Shown here piece after piece: positions 10,901 through 20,773 of a DNA stretch of 64,000 nucleotides. Origin of the DNA: Pythium myriotylum (taxonomy: Eukaryota; Oomycota; Peronosporomycetes; Pythiales; Pythiaceae); NCBI GenBank assembly GCA_023091665.1, contig JALJCQ010000012.1, positions 2,666,001 to 2,730,000 of the forward strand, given 5' to 3'. Below the pieces are notes generated by a model, which was not told where the DNA came from, did no database searches, and worked only from the letters and a program-made list of their open reading frames with translations. The translations under genes and the position numbers were made by a program. Each line of letters starts with the position of its first letter. Positions within the stretch are counted from its first letter, which is position 1.

Positions 10901-11186
10901 AAAGGCTGACACGACGCACTTGGCGTCCTCACTCAATCGATCGACAGCGATGTTTTCCGCGCGTAGATCCTGCTCCTCTGCAGGCGGCAGCGCGCGGAAG
11001 CTGGCTTCATGGCGTCGCACCCACGCGGCCTTGAACAGGTCGAACGAGGCTGCCTCTCTCCAGCTCCCACGATAAGTCAGTCCGCTCCACGCGCCTGTCT
11101 CGCCGCACTCCACCTCTCGCGTCCCTTGGACTCACTTCCTCCGCCGCCGCGTCGCCTCCGTCGCCCGCGAGAAGCAGCGGCCACAT
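7921..11186 (-). CDS. Unknown protein, 8 exons, about 950 aa
   Basis: I do not recognise a family. Exons 11186-11136, 11053-10581, 10533-9142, 9079-8764, 8719-8593, 8536-8459, 8396-8084 and 8023-7921 join in one frame to 2853 nt; introns are 44-82 nt and all joins conserve phase. The start (MWPLLLAGDGGDAAAEE) is the only ATG giving a GTGAGT donor. Residues ~18-50 are helical (FDLFKAAWVRRHEASFRALP). The middle 460 residues, in one long exon, are Ser/Thr/Asn-rich and look largely disordered. The C-terminal third is helical and looks globular (for example ELLESLIDQSITIIERELP and FRHCFYAALANFSVAVQTFV), with a basic RPAKKPR patch that could be a nuclear signal. No catalytic motif is visible. Codon use is less GC-rich than in neighbours. 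Confidence 0.75.
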
Positions 11187-11298
11187 TGTCAGGCGTGTTG
11201 CGATGCGACTTCCCCCCACGACTTCAAAGGGAAACCAGCTACACCATCACTCCTCATACGTACAGTCAAAGACTCAAAGATACTCTTAGGAAACATGG

Positions 11299-12276
11299 CT
11301 ACATTTTGACGGTTCCCCGGCGAGGACTCCAGCTCATCTTCTTGCCCCGAGGGCTCGGCTGCTTCTGGGAGGCGATGGAAAAGTCGGACACTTGCTGCAG
11401 CTTGTCCAAAGAAGTTCTTCGCTCGCGTCGCAGCTGTGCCAAGCTCGCTTGCAGGTCATCCTCGAGCGCACTGGCCTGTGCAATCTCCAGCTTGAGCTCG
11501 ACGCACTTCTTCTCCAATTGCCGCAAGCGGTAGTAGTGCGTGTCGAGCTCCGCCTTTGCGAGAGCTGTCTCGACCTTGGTATCTGCAATGTCTTTCTGCA
11601 GGCGCTCAATGTCTTTATTCGTGTAAGTGATGACACTGGTTCGTTTCTCGGGCTTTTTGAGGAAGCCCATCAGCATGGACTGCCGCTTCTCCGGATGCTG
11701 TGCTTTCCACTGCTCTATCTCCGCGATCTGCTTTTCCGTTGTGTACTTTTCGGCGATCGCCAAGTCACGATCTTGCAAATGCTTGACGATTCGAGATTCA
11801 AGGAGCGATATCCGTTCTCGGCTTTGTTCACGCTCAGCTTGAAGATCCACCACCTTCTCGCTAATACCATCACGCTCCCTCGTCGCCACCGAAAGCAAGT
11901 CTGCCACAGCTTCACACTCCGCCTCAGCCGCGGCTCTAGCGTACTCAGCAACTCCTTTAGACTCGAACGCAACTGAAGGGGAAGATTCTTCTTCGTCGTG
12001 CTCTGGACGGGCAAAGGGCCCCGTCAACTCGAACGGTAGGGTCTTGTGGAGATGCACAATCTGTTCAATCGGCGCAGACAAGAGCCATTGCACGAACGGT
12101 GCATACGGTGCGAGCACAGGGAGCGGTGGATCCGATATTTCCGTCACGTGGTCACTTATGATATCTTCTTGTGTATCGTTCGAAGTAATGACAAGCCCGA
12201 GGGTTGCTTGTTCAGCGAGGAGGTCATCAATTCTTACGTCCAGCTCGCTTTCGAGGACAGGGGGGCTACGTTCCAT
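11299..12276 (-). CDS. Coiled-coil protein (325 aa), unknown function
   Basis: A single exon; the first ATG is at 12276 (a TTG six bases upstream is ignored). Residues ~1-105 are acidic and contain a short hydrophobic helix (APFVQWLLSAPIEQIVHLHK). From about residue 110 to 300 the sequence is a continuous charged heptad-type coiled coil (ISEKVVDLQAEREQSRERIS; IERLQKDIADTKVETALAKA; LRQLEKKCVELKLEIAQA). The tail is basic and Ser/Pro-rich (QPSPRGKKMSWSPRRGTVKM), suitable for phosphorylation. No enzymatic or named domain is visible. It could be a cytoskeletal or centrosomal/basal-body scaffold, but that is only inference from the coiled coil. Confidence 0.8.
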   Translation of the reverse strand: MERSPPVLESELDVRIDDLLAEQATLGLVITSNDTQEDIISDHVTEISDPPLPVLAPYAPFVQWLLSAPIEQIVHLHKTLPFELTGPFARPEHDEEESSPSVAFESKGVAEYARAAAEAECEAVADLLSVATRERDGISEKVVDLQAEREQSRERISLLESRIVKHLQDRDLAIAEKYTTEKQIAEIEQWKAQHPEKRQSMLMGFLKKPEKRTSVITYTNKDIERLQKDIADTKVETALAKAELDTHYYRLRQLEKKCVELKLEIAQASALEDDLQASLAQLRRERRTSLDKLQQVSDFSIASQKQPSPRGKKMSWSPRRGTVKM

Positions 12277-12408
12277 CGGCAAGGCAACTTAGTGTCACAG
12301 GCGGGTGGCACTTCAAACCAGGCAAATCCGCTGTTCTGACTGGTTCACGACGGCATGGCGTGCTATATTTGAGATGCAACTGTTTCTTGTTCTACACGAT
12401 GCTCATAC

Positions 12409-14369
12409 TCACATAGAATGGGCTTTGACTTGCTCCGCCTCGTCTTCGCCAACCTCATCCTCGCTATCGCTCCAGTCTTCGACTGACTCGGACGAATCGT
12501 CTTCAAAGTGTGACTTCAGGAGTTGACGCATAGCGTTGGCCTCATCGTAGCGTCGCAGCTTCATATACGCTTTCGCTGCGGCCTTGAGCATGGGCTTGCG
12601 CGTCAGTATGCGCTTGCGATCCCCATCCAGGCGCGCAAAATCCTCGAAGAGAAGGATGGCTTCCTCGTATCGACCGAGCTTGGTGTTACACATCATTCCA
12701 ATCTCGCTTAGCGCCATCCCTAACGGGATATGCTTATTCTTTCGCAGAGCCTGGATGATATCTGCAGCTTTCTCGACACTGTTGAACTTGCCGGTACGGT
12801 AGTAAAAAGCTACGACACTCTCGAGAGCAACATACTTGATCGGAATGCCGTTATTCAGCGCGTGAGCAACGAGATCGTCAATGAGACTGACATGCTTCAA
12901 GCGTACTGCGATGAGCAGCAGTTCACACATTATAAAAGCGTTCCACTCCATCACATGAGGGAATTTGCTGAAGAATTCGACGAATCCATCCACAGATTTG
13001 ATGTGCTCATCCTCCAAAAGTGCTGCGAGAAGCATAGGGAACGGCTTGTTGCTCGCGCGAATGCGGTGAGTCTCCATCAACTCGAGAATGCCAATCGTCA
13101 CCTGCATCGCAGTCTCGCGGCAATCATCTTTTCTCTCCTCGACGGACTTTCGCAAAAGCGCCTTGCAAATGCGCTCTTTCATATCGTAGCTTGCTTTGCG
13201 TGACTCGACCACGTGTTTCAATATGAGAAGCAGCTCGTCAGTACATCGCATGTCCCAAAGTGTGAGCAGACACACTTCAAAGTGGAGCTCGGTATGTGGG
13301 TTCATTGAGGCATTCGGAGAATGGTGGTAATACTTCATCGCACGATGCACCTCTCCACGCTCCGCAGCTGCTCTGATTAAACGCGGAAGAACAAGGAGCG
13401 GCACGCGATCTCCGCATTCGTCGACGATAACCTCGCAGACCTGCATGACTGAATCAAAGCTGCCAGTAGGGTCGTCGAGAATCATGGCGTTTAGGAACTG
13501 TCGATAGGCACTTTCATCCAATTGAACACCCCACTCGTGGGCGATGCGAAGGGCTCGAACAGCATTGTCGACATCATGGAGATGGCCACAAGCCAGTAAT
13601 ACTGCCGGTACGGTGGCCGGTGTCAAAACCCATTGACGAGCCATCGCCGTCGTGGCTGATTCCGCGTCTTCTTCCTCGATAGTTACGAGCCAATTCGTGA
13701 ACAGTTTCTCGACAACCTCGCTGTAGCGCTTCTGCTTGTTCAACGCCACCGCATAATGCTCACAGATGACGCCCCAATGCTTGGCATTGTTCGCGTGCTG
13801 TGGGAAAACATCGTTCCACAAAAACGCAATCGCCTCGACATCTCGGTAGTTGCCCTGGCGCATGAGCCCTACAAGCATTCGACCCAGCCGTCGAGTCATC
13901 GCCTTCTCGCGTCTGGTCATGGCCTGTTCCTCGGATGCCTTCTCATCGTAGCACTCGCGCTCAACGCGCTCCTGCAGCGATTCGAGACACTCTCTGGCCC
14001 TATTGACAAAGAACAATGAGGCGTCGCCTTCGATTAGCAGCACGGGGACAGCTCATCGTACCTCTCGAGCTCTTCGTTCGTCAGCCCGGAACCTTCTGCA
14101 TCCGGAGTCCAAATTGGACGCGACAGCAGCGAGCGACCGATGCGCGACGACTCGGGGTGCTCGAGCTGCTCCACGAGCGCCATCGCTGTCGCGATCGGCG
14201 TCGGCACAGCTTTTGAGCGCGAGGCTCTCGCCTGGTCGGCCGCGGCGGCGAGTGCTGGCGCCGCGTCGTCGGCCCCTCGGCCCACAGCATCTCCGCTCTG
14301 CACCCAGCGCCGGCCCGCTCGAGACGCGGCCGCCCGGCGGCGCAGCACGGCTCCTCTCAGCAGCTCCAT
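12409..14369 (-). CDS. Mitochondrial PPR-like helical-repeat protein (2 exons, 632 aa)
   Basis: Exons 14369-14062 and 13999-12409 flank a 62-nt intron (AG|GTACGA ... CAATAG|G). The N terminus (MELLRGAVLRRRAAASRAG) is Arg/Ala/Leu-rich without acids, a typical mitochondrial presequence; an upstream in-frame ATG at about 14402 is less suitable. The rest is almost all helical, with paired helices resembling pentatricopeptide units (for example TPATVPAVLLACGHLHDVDN followed by AVRALRIAHEWGVQLDESAY; later FNSVEKAADIIQALRKNKHI). The tail is strongly acidic. PPR proteins bind organellar RNA and act in processing or translation. The repeats are divergent, so a TPR-type scaffold remains possible. Confidence 0.75.
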
Positions 14370-14568
14370 TCTTTCGACTGGGCGGATCCGCTCAAGGCAC
14401 ATGCCACAAGACCACACAGATGGGCGATTTAACAAGCCACCTTCGCGCAACCTTCGTGGGACATGAGTTAGCAACCTGGTAGGAACCCCCCGCGCCGTCG
14501 CTGGCGAGTTCCCCCCAGCACTGACCTCTTCGGCAGTGCAGTGCGACGGCGGGGCTCGAGACGCCACC
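14370..14568. promoter_or_regulatory. Bidirectional intergenic promoter region
   Basis: A 199-bp gap separates the divergent starts of the PPR-like gene and the FHIP gene. It must hold both promoters. A consensus-like translation context (cgccaccATGa) precedes the FHIP start. No oomycete core motif is clear. Confidence 0.4.
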
Positions 14569-17235
14569 ATGAGCTGGTTCAAGAGCAAGATCCGCATGGT
14601 GGCGGCGCGCGCGTCCGACGCGCTCGCGCAGGCCGCCGACATCGTCGCGCCGACGCTCTACGAGTCGCGCGTGGACGAGTTCCACCACCGATGGACGACC
14701 GTCGCGCGCTTCCTCGAGACCATCATGACGCGCGACCTCGACCCGCAGGAGCAGCGCCGCCAGCTGCTCGAGTCCCACACGCGCGACTCGCTGCAGAAGC
14801 TCGTGCTGCTCATCTACGCTGAGGAGAACGACACGGACCGCGCCGAGCTCACGCGCTCGATCGACCCCTCGGACGATGGCCAGCAGCGCCAGCACAGCCA
14901 GGGCGACCAGGCGCCAAGGGCGTGTCTCGAGTACCTGCTCGAGAGGCAGCTCATCCCGCACTTGTGCGACGTTGGCCGCCGCGATCAACCCTGCGGCATC
15001 ATGTCGCTGGCGCTGCAATTCGTCGCCGCGCTGCTGAGTCGAGTCAACCACCCCATCCTTCCGACGCGAGAGGTCCACGTGTCGGTGGTCGCACTCATCC
15101 AAGCAGCAACGAAGAGAGAAGTGGACGACCCAGTCGTGCGCAAGTGTTTGATCAATTTGCTCAACATCTTGTGGAAGAAACTCCGAGGCGACCCAGTGCA
15201 GACCGAGTTTTTCTTCCTCCATGCCGACCCGACCACAACGCGGCAGCTCTCGGAACTCGTACTCTTCACGGGACTCCTACCACATATGTACGCGACCCAG
15301 AAAACGGGTGAGAAGTGTCGCGAGGCCCTAGTGATTGCCGCGAGTGTCCATGAACCGGCTCTCTGCCGCTTCATCCTCAGGCTCACGCCTTTCTGCCACT
15401 ACGCTGTGAGTGGCGTGCTCACGGCGTATGACGCTTTGCCGAAGACACTTCCAGACAGACTGGGACGCGAAAGCTCAGGTAGCTCAAACCCTTCAACGAC
15501 GAGCCCGAATGGTCTCCCTCTGGACGCTCAACTGCAGATCCTGGCGACGCGACTGCGCTTCTGTTGCACGCTAGCGATGGTCGGTCAGTTTGAGTTGTCC
15601 GAGGAGAAGGACGGCAAAGATTCGCGCACGTCTATTAGCAGCGAGATCCTCGAGCTCTTTCATTCGCGATTCCTCGAAGGGCCATTGTTGGAAAATTTGA
15701 TGCACACGTCCGAGGCAACAGCTCGAACTGCAACGCTATATGCGCGCATCATTTTGGAAGAGCTATCGGCGTGCTGTCGTGATACGAATGCCAACCCGCT
15801 GCTCTTGATGTTTCTGCAGTTTCTCGTGCAACCACTACCAGCATCAATGGACCACGATCCGACCTCACCCGAATCACCCGAATCAGCTGACCCTGCGTCT
15901 GGTGAGCGGCGCTTACCAATGGAACTCATCCATCGCATGGATTCGCTTTCTAGCTCACTGAGCATCGCAACGATGGACTTGTTCACGAGCTTGCTGGAAC
16001 TTCAGAACGAGTTTGTGGATCGCACCATTTTGGGAAGTGCAGCGTCAGATATGGTGCCATCGCGTAAAGATTCTGTTGGCGCCCTCAGTCCTCGAGCACA
16101 AATGGACAGCGCAATTTGGTTTGCATCTCGTTTCCCCGAATCTGCCGTTGCAGCTAATGCACACATCTGGAAAATCCAGGCATTCGACACAATGGCCTCT
16201 CATGTCGAGATTCCTGTCAGCTCGCCGAATGACTCTGACTCTTCAGAGGACCAAATTGTATCTCTGCTCTCGTACATCGCTGATGCAGAGTATGTTACAT
16301 GCCAGCGAGCGCCCGCTGTTCTTGATGATTTCTGCGATAGCGATGATGAAGATGATGCTAGACGATCAAGCTCAAGTGAGCCAAAGACCGGAGATATGGT
16401 CGAGAAGTCACAGCTTACGAAGTCTCGTAGCTCTGCGAATGGACCTCCCTCTACTACATCGAATTCGTCGCGAACAGCCGCACAACGCAATTCGATGAAG
16501 CCGTTGAAAGAGGTCACATTGACTATTTCACTGCCGTCCTACTCGCCTGTGCCCACAAGACTAGCGTCAGCGCAGTCTTTGATTCCAAAGAAGACCTCGA
16601 CTGAGTCCGCCACGTTCATTCGTCTCGTGCTGAACCGACTCGAGCGGGTTTTGGAGAGCTCATTCCATGAGAATCTCGCTCTCTCGGGCCTGATCTCTGT
16701 GCTTGCACAAAAAAACCAATGTGCTTCCGTCGTGTTCGACGTTGAAGAAGTCCTTGGTGCTGGTGAGAGTGGAAGTTTGCGTGCAGTGTTGGAAGAGGTC
16801 CACGCTGACGCGATCCGACGCACCTCTCGACTCGTAAACGGACAGGCTCGTCTGGCCGAGATTCGCCGCAAGCTCGTCGAAGAGAACAATGAAGCCTCTC
16901 TCAACGATCACGAGGCGGAAACGCGTCTTCTTTGCGGATATGTTGTGCTGGAGGAGATTCTGAAGGAGTTGTGCTCCATTCTTTTCGCGAAGGAACGTGT
17001 GCGAAGTCTCCCGGTGAAGCCCGAAGGCTACTACCTCGAACCCAAGCGTCTGTCTCTCACACTCCCGCGAGCTCCGTCCAACGAGTCGCTGGCGAAAGAA
17101 GGCCAATCGAGCGAAGCCGGTTCGTCGGCACCTCTGACCATCGGCGAAGAGTTCGAGCAGCTCATGGCTGACGCCGAGTCGACTATGGGCAGCATTCTTT
17201 CGTCGTCGACCCCAAAGGAAGAACCCCTTGCATGA
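14569..17235 (+). CDS. FHIP/FAM160 (RAI16-like) Hook-interacting protein, 888 aa
   Basis: A single exon begins at an ATG in strong context. The N-terminal half carries the RAI16-like fold: an amphipathic start (MSWFKSKIRMVAARASDALA), the signature CLEYLLERQLIPHLCDVG, and LALQFVAALLSRVNHPILPT followed by REVHVSVVALIQ, matching FHIP proteins where these helices form an alpha-solenoid. The middle (about 440-660) is Ser/Pro/Asp-rich. A conserved C-terminal helix block reads FIRLVLNRLERVLESSFHEN then LALSGLISVLAQ, also characteristic of the family. In animals and fungi FHIP joins FTS and Hook to link early endosomes to dynein on microtubules. No Hook or FTS gene lies in this window. Confidence 0.85.
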   Translation: MSWFKSKIRMVAARASDALAQAADIVAPTLYESRVDEFHHRWTTVARFLETIMTRDLDPQEQRRQLLESHTRDSLQKLVLLIYAEENDTDRAELTRSIDPSDDGQQRQHSQGDQAPRACLEYLLERQLIPHLCDVGRRDQPCGIMSLALQFVAALLSRVNHPILPTREVHVSVVALIQAATKREVDDPVVRKCLINLLNILWKKLRGDPVQTEFFFLHADPTTTRQLSELVLFTGLLPHMYATQKTGEKCREALVIAASVHEPALCRFILRLTPFCHYAVSGVLTAYDALPKTLPDRLGRESSGSSNPSTTSPNGLPLDAQLQILATRLRFCCTLAMVGQFELSEEKDGKDSRTSISSEILELFHSRFLEGPLLENLMHTSEATARTATLYARIILEELSACCRDTNANPLLLMFLQFLVQPLPASMDHDPTSPESPESADPASGERRLPMELIHRMDSLSSSLSIATMDLFTSLLELQNEFVDRTILGSAASDMVPSRKDSVGALSPRAQMDSAIWFASRFPESAVAANAHIWKIQAFDTMASHVEIPVSSPNDSDSSEDQIVSLLSYIADAEYVTCQRAPAVLDDFCDSDDEDDARRSSSSEPKTGDMVEKSQLTKSRSSANGPPSTTSNSSRTAAQRNSMKPLKEVTLTISLPSYSPVPTRLASAQSLIPKKTSTESATFIRLVLNRLERVLESSFHENLALSGLISVLAQKNQCASVVFDVEEVLGAGESGSLRAVLEEVHADAIRRTSRLVNGQARLAEIRRKLVEENNEASLNDHEAETRLLCGYVVLEEILKELCSILFAKERVRSLPVKPEGYYLEPKRLSLTLPRAPSNESLAKEGQSSEAGSSAPLTIGEEFEQLMADAESTMGSILSSSTPKEEPLA

Positions 17236-17604
17236 TCAGTACATCACACCACCGCCTCCGCCGTGTACCAGGTGAAAACGAGAGAAAAAGCCCGACGACG
17301 ACGAGCGTAGAGCCTTTGCGCGTCGCGTCGGAAGCCCCCAAGGAGCCCGTTTAAATTATTTACAAATAGACCATCGATGGCTCCCCAATGGCGAAAATGG
17401 CTTCACTTTTGGAAGTCGACATGGGTTCAGAACGTAAATACGTTTTGGCGGTTTCGTAAAAATAATTGGGTCCTTCTTTTTACCTCAGTCATAATTCAAG
17501 TGATCGCGAAGAGCTCTTCACAAAGACCCAATGGGATCTTGACTGGCCGGCCAGCCTGTCCCGTGGCGAAGTCCACTCCCCAGATCCATTCCCTGGAAAC
17601 TCGG
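17236..17604. other. Intergenic region, 369 bp
   Basis: This is the gap between the FHIP stop and the chosen ATG of the AAAP transporter. The transporter frame is open through much of it from an ATG at 17377, but that 76-residue extension is Trp/Asn-rich, unlike the transporter tail, and the DNA is AT-richer. I treat it as untranslated or promoter sequence. Confidence 0.45.
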
Positions 17605-19263
17605 ATGCCTCGCTCCACGGCCTCGTACGACAGCGAGTCGCTGCCGCTGCTCACCACGCGCAGCGCCAGCGCGCCCAGCAACTTGGCGGTGACGCCCAGC
17701 GGCTATGTCTCCTACGGCGGCGACTGGACGCCTTCCAAGGCCGGCGCGGAAGGTCTCCTCAAGATCAACATCAAGCGCCAGCTCGACGACTCGGGGTCTC
17801 AGATCGGGCTCCACACGCCGCGCTCGCCCTTCGAAGAAGGCTTCCCGATGATGTTCGCCTCGCCCATCCCGTCGCCGCGCCCGCACCGCCTGTCCTTCAG
17901 CTACGAGCGCCACGACCACCACCGCCACCTCCACGTGTTCTTGACGCTTCTCATGTCGGTGGTCGGCGCGGGCATGCTCTCGGTGCCCTACACATTCATT
18001 CTCGTCCCCACGTGGCAAGCAGTCCTGGGCATTGTGTTTGTCGGAGTCTCGATGGGCATCACGTCAACGGCGCTCCTCTACGCACACGTGCAGCTCGCCC
18101 ACGACGAAGAGCGCGTGCTCCATATCGGTGCGGGCAAGCGCTTCAGCTCTTTCCAGTCCATCGCGATCGTGGCCGGCGGTGAGATTTTCGGCTACGTCGT
18201 CTCCGTCGTGACGGCGATCGGTATCTACGGTGGATGCGTGGGCTGCATCCGCATTGTGCGTGATATCTCTCCATTCATGATCTCGATCATCTCGACGCTG
18301 GTGAACCACAATGAGTCAGACGTGCTATCCGCCGACTGGACCGCCTCCTATGGCTTGTACCTGCTCTGGGGGTGCTTTGTGCTCGTCGTCTTCCCGCTGT
18401 GCCTCTTGAAGAGGCTCTCGGCGCTCCGTGTATCAAGCTACTTGGGATTTGCCTTCTCGCTGTATCTCGTGGCCGCTGTTGTCTACCGATCCTTCCACGC
18501 ACTCCCCTCTGCTCCAGTCACGTCTCCAGATCTCGACCCTTCCTCCCCCTCTTCTTCGTCGCCACCTGCGACGCTGGCGCCGAACGCGACCGTGATCACC
18601 GGCGCCGTATTCTCACGTGTCTCCCAGTCCATCTCGATCTACAATTATGCGTTCATGATGCAACTCAACCTCATTCCGCTTTTCATTCAGTTGCGTGGCA
18701 GCTTCGCTGAGCCACTAGTCACGTCGAGACGCAAGATGACCCAGTCGATCTTCGCGGTGAGCGCCTTTTGCGCCGTACTCTACATCATCTTCGGTGTCTG
18801 CGCCAAGGAGCTTTACGGCAACACGATCCGAGGCAACGTGTTGCTCAACCTCGAGAATGATCCGGTCATGGCCGTGCCGCTAGTCGCCGTCTTCCTCACG
18901 GTCCTGCTCTCGTTCCCCCTACTCTTCCACCCACTGCGTGGCGTCATTGAGGAGCTCATCTTCAAGACTCATACTGAAGGGATCGCCTTTTCGACGCGAC
19001 TCGCCACGACGGCCGTCTTGCTACTCACGCAGCTAGTGCTCGCGATCTGGGTCCCCGGTGTTGAGGTTGTCTTCGCGCTCACGGGCGCGAGTAGCTGCCT
19101 GCTCATCTGTTTCGTCTTCCCCGTCGTGCTCTTCATGCGCCTGTACCCATGGCGCCTCAGGCTGCGGCGCCGCGTCCTCGTGCTCTCGACGCTCTGGTCC
19201 ATCGTCGCCTTCTTCACGGTCATCGGCCTTGACGCCACCATGTCCCTGTTCAGCGGACTTTAG
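17605..19263 (+). CDS. AAAP-family amino-acid transporter, copy 1 (552 aa)
   Basis: The chosen ATG at 17605 starts a cytoplasmic Ser/Pro-rich tail of about 110 residues. Eleven or so membrane helices follow. The first carries the family start HVFLTLLMSVVGAGMLSVPY, matching the G(A/P)GxLxxP motif of the amino acid/auxin permease superfamily that unwinds at the substrate site. Other landmarks are IGIYGGCVGCIRIVRDISPF, ISIYNYAFMMQLNLIPLF and FPLLFHPLRGVIEEL. The closest general relatives are SNAT/vacuolar-type neutral amino-acid transporters; substrate and membrane cannot be told from sequence. Two diverged paralogues lie 17-20 kb away on the minus strand. The stop is 71 bp from the convergent seipin gene. 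Confidence 0.85.
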   Translation: MPRSTASYDSESLPLLTTRSASAPSNLAVTPSGYVSYGGDWTPSKAGAEGLLKINIKRQLDDSGSQIGLHTPRSPFEEGFPMMFASPIPSPRPHRLSFSYERHDHHRHLHVFLTLLMSVVGAGMLSVPYTFILVPTWQAVLGIVFVGVSMGITSTALLYAHVQLAHDEERVLHIGAGKRFSSFQSIAIVAGGEIFGYVVSVVTAIGIYGGCVGCIRIVRDISPFMISIISTLVNHNESDVLSADWTASYGLYLLWGCFVLVVFPLCLLKRLSALRVSSYLGFAFSLYLVAAVVYRSFHALPSAPVTSPDLDPSSPSSSSPPATLAPNATVITGAVFSRVSQSISIYNYAFMMQLNLIPLFIQLRGSFAEPLVTSRRKMTQSIFAVSAFCAVLYIIFGVCAKELYGNTIRGNVLLNLENDPVMAVPLVAVFLTVLLSFPLLFHPLRGVIEELIFKTHTEGIAFSTRLATTAVLLLTQLVLAIWVPGVEVVFALTGASSCLLICFVFPVVLFMRLYPWRLRLRRRVLVLSTLWSIVAFFTVIGLDATMSLFSGL

Positions 19264-19334
19264 GTCTCGGATAAGCGGACTGCATTTTTCGTAAATTAAC
19301 CTACCAAAATCAAACATCCAAAAACTGTCCGTCA

Positions 19335-20552
19335 TCACTGCGTCGCGCCTTCCTTGATCACGTCTTGATCGTCGCGATAGCGGAACTTCCACTCAGACTC
19401 ATCGGCAAGCAGCGACGACGTCGCCACGCCGAAATCGCCGCCGCCGCGAGCGTCCTCCGTCGCCGGCTCCTGTTTGATTGCGCGCTCTACGTGGACCGGC
19501 GGGATGCCACCGCTGCGATGCAGCTCGAAGAGCTCACCTTTGTCCAACGTCGCGTGCTCGTCGCCGCTACCGTCTCCGTGGCCTTCGCCGGGCGGCGATG
19601 AACCGCCCTCGTCACCCGCAGCAGGCGGGAGCTGGTAGAATGCGTAGACCACAAGCAGCGCGAGCGCCTCTATGAAGACAATGTTGAGGATCACCAGCAA
19701 TGCTGTGGGCACTGACCAGTGATACATGAGATATCGGACCCCGGAGAGCTGCGCAATGATCGTCAGCTTGGCGCTGTAGATCTGGAGCGACGGGTGGTTC
19801 AGCGTAATGTCGACGTTCGTGAGTGGGTGGTTCTTGCTCTCCTTGAAGCCGTTGACGACTGGGATGATCAGCGTCTGAGCCGGGTCGCTCAGCCTCATTG
19901 CGTACGGCACGAGCCACGCGCCAACGCGCGTCCACTGCACAAGCGGATGCGCATCCTTGACGATCGCCGAGCGTGCACTGCTGGCCAGCACGCCTCCGTG
20001 CTGCGACGCGAGCTTCGCCTGTACCATGAACATACCGATCTCCGTGTTCACGCGCGACTCGGGCATCGTGAGCTCCACGATCACGTCATACTTGACGCCT
20101 GGTACGAGCACGTACGACGAGGTGGCCGGCATTTCCACGAGCGGGGATGCGGTCCATTGGTGGTGTGGGTCGAGCAGGTTGAGCCGCGCCGTCGGCAGCG
20201 TCAGCGGGGACGGCTCGCGCGCACTCTGTGGCATGGAGAGCGCGGCGTGGGTGCCGTAGTCGAAGAAGATCTCTTGCTCGTGGAGCCGCGAAGGAATCAC
20301 GAGGTAGTAGATCATGCTGTAGATGATGGTGGCCGAGACGAAGAGCACGGCGACGCCGGCGAGCACTTGCGCGACCTTGAGCGCGGTCTGCATTGTGGCG
20401 CGCGCGTAGTCGCCGAGCATGCGCTGCAGCAGGTCGCGCTGGCGCTGGCGCTCGTGCTCGTCCTGCGGCTGGCGCGTCCAGGCCGCCGCGTTGCCCGCGA
20501 GCGGCAGCGGCAGCAGCGCCAGCACCATTTGCCACAGCGGCCCCCACTGCAT
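19335..20552 (-). CDS. BSCL2: Seipin
   Basis: The single exon encodes 405 aa. Topology is the seipin pattern: one N-terminal membrane helix (~57-86, VAQVLAGVAVLFVSATIIYS), a large lumenal beta-sandwich domain of about 190 residues, and a second membrane helix (~285-312, TALLVILNIVFIEALALLVV). Within the lumenal domain the family core is clear: YDVIVELTMPESRVNTEIGM then FMVQAKL, and later a TL/NVDITLNHPSLQIYSAKLT segment. Seipin forms ring oligomers in the endoplasmic reticulum at contact sites with lipid droplets and controls triacylglycerol nucleation and droplet growth. The C-terminal cytoplasmic tail (~90 aa) is Gly/Asp/Glu-rich and unconserved. It is divergent from the RBR cluster across 221 bp. 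Confidence 0.87.
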   Translation of the reverse strand: MQWGPLWQMVLALLPLPLAGNAAAWTRQPQDEHERQRQRDLLQRMLGDYARATMQTALKVAQVLAGVAVLFVSATIIYSMIYYLVIPSRLHEQEIFFDYGTHAALSMPQSAREPSPLTLPTARLNLLDPHHQWTASPLVEMPATSSYVLVPGVKYDVIVELTMPESRVNTEIGMFMVQAKLASQHGGVLASSARSAIVKDAHPLVQWTRVGAWLVPYAMRLSDPAQTLIIPVVNGFKESKNHPLTNVDITLNHPSLQIYSAKLTIIAQLSGVRYLMYHWSVPTALLVILNIVFIEALALLVVYAFYQLPPAAGDEGGSSPPGEGHGDGSGDEHATLDKGELFELHRSGGIPPVHVERAIKQEPATEDARGGGDFGVATSSLLADESEWKFRYRDDQDVIKEGATQ

Positions 20553-20773
20553 CTTCCAAGACGAGAACTGACGAGCAGCTCATCGAAGTGCAGGCTCGCC
20601 AGGGGTACAGTATACACGTGGTTACGCTTTAGTATACAGTTACCTGTCCCAACTGACCGACCTCTGGAAATGCATATATCGACAGTGGGGAGTCCCTGAG
20701 TCCAACCGGACCAACACTCTGCACGCGTGCAACCCACCGAGCAGCTCCATGGGCAGAAGAGAAAAGGCCCGCG
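20553..20773. promoter_or_regulatory. Divergent intergenic space between seipin and RBR ligase 1
   Basis: A 221-bp gap between start codons of opposite strand; both promoters must lie here by position. It contains an inverted GTATAC-type pair (gtatacacg ... gtatacag near 20608-20640) of unknown meaning. No canonical core element is recognised. Confidence 0.35.

Noticed and set aside
17377..17604. 76-residue N-terminal extension of AAAP copy 1
   Set aside because: The sequence is Trp/Asn-rich, lies in AT-richer DNA and is absent from the two paralogues; the ATG at 17605 gives a normal transporter tail.
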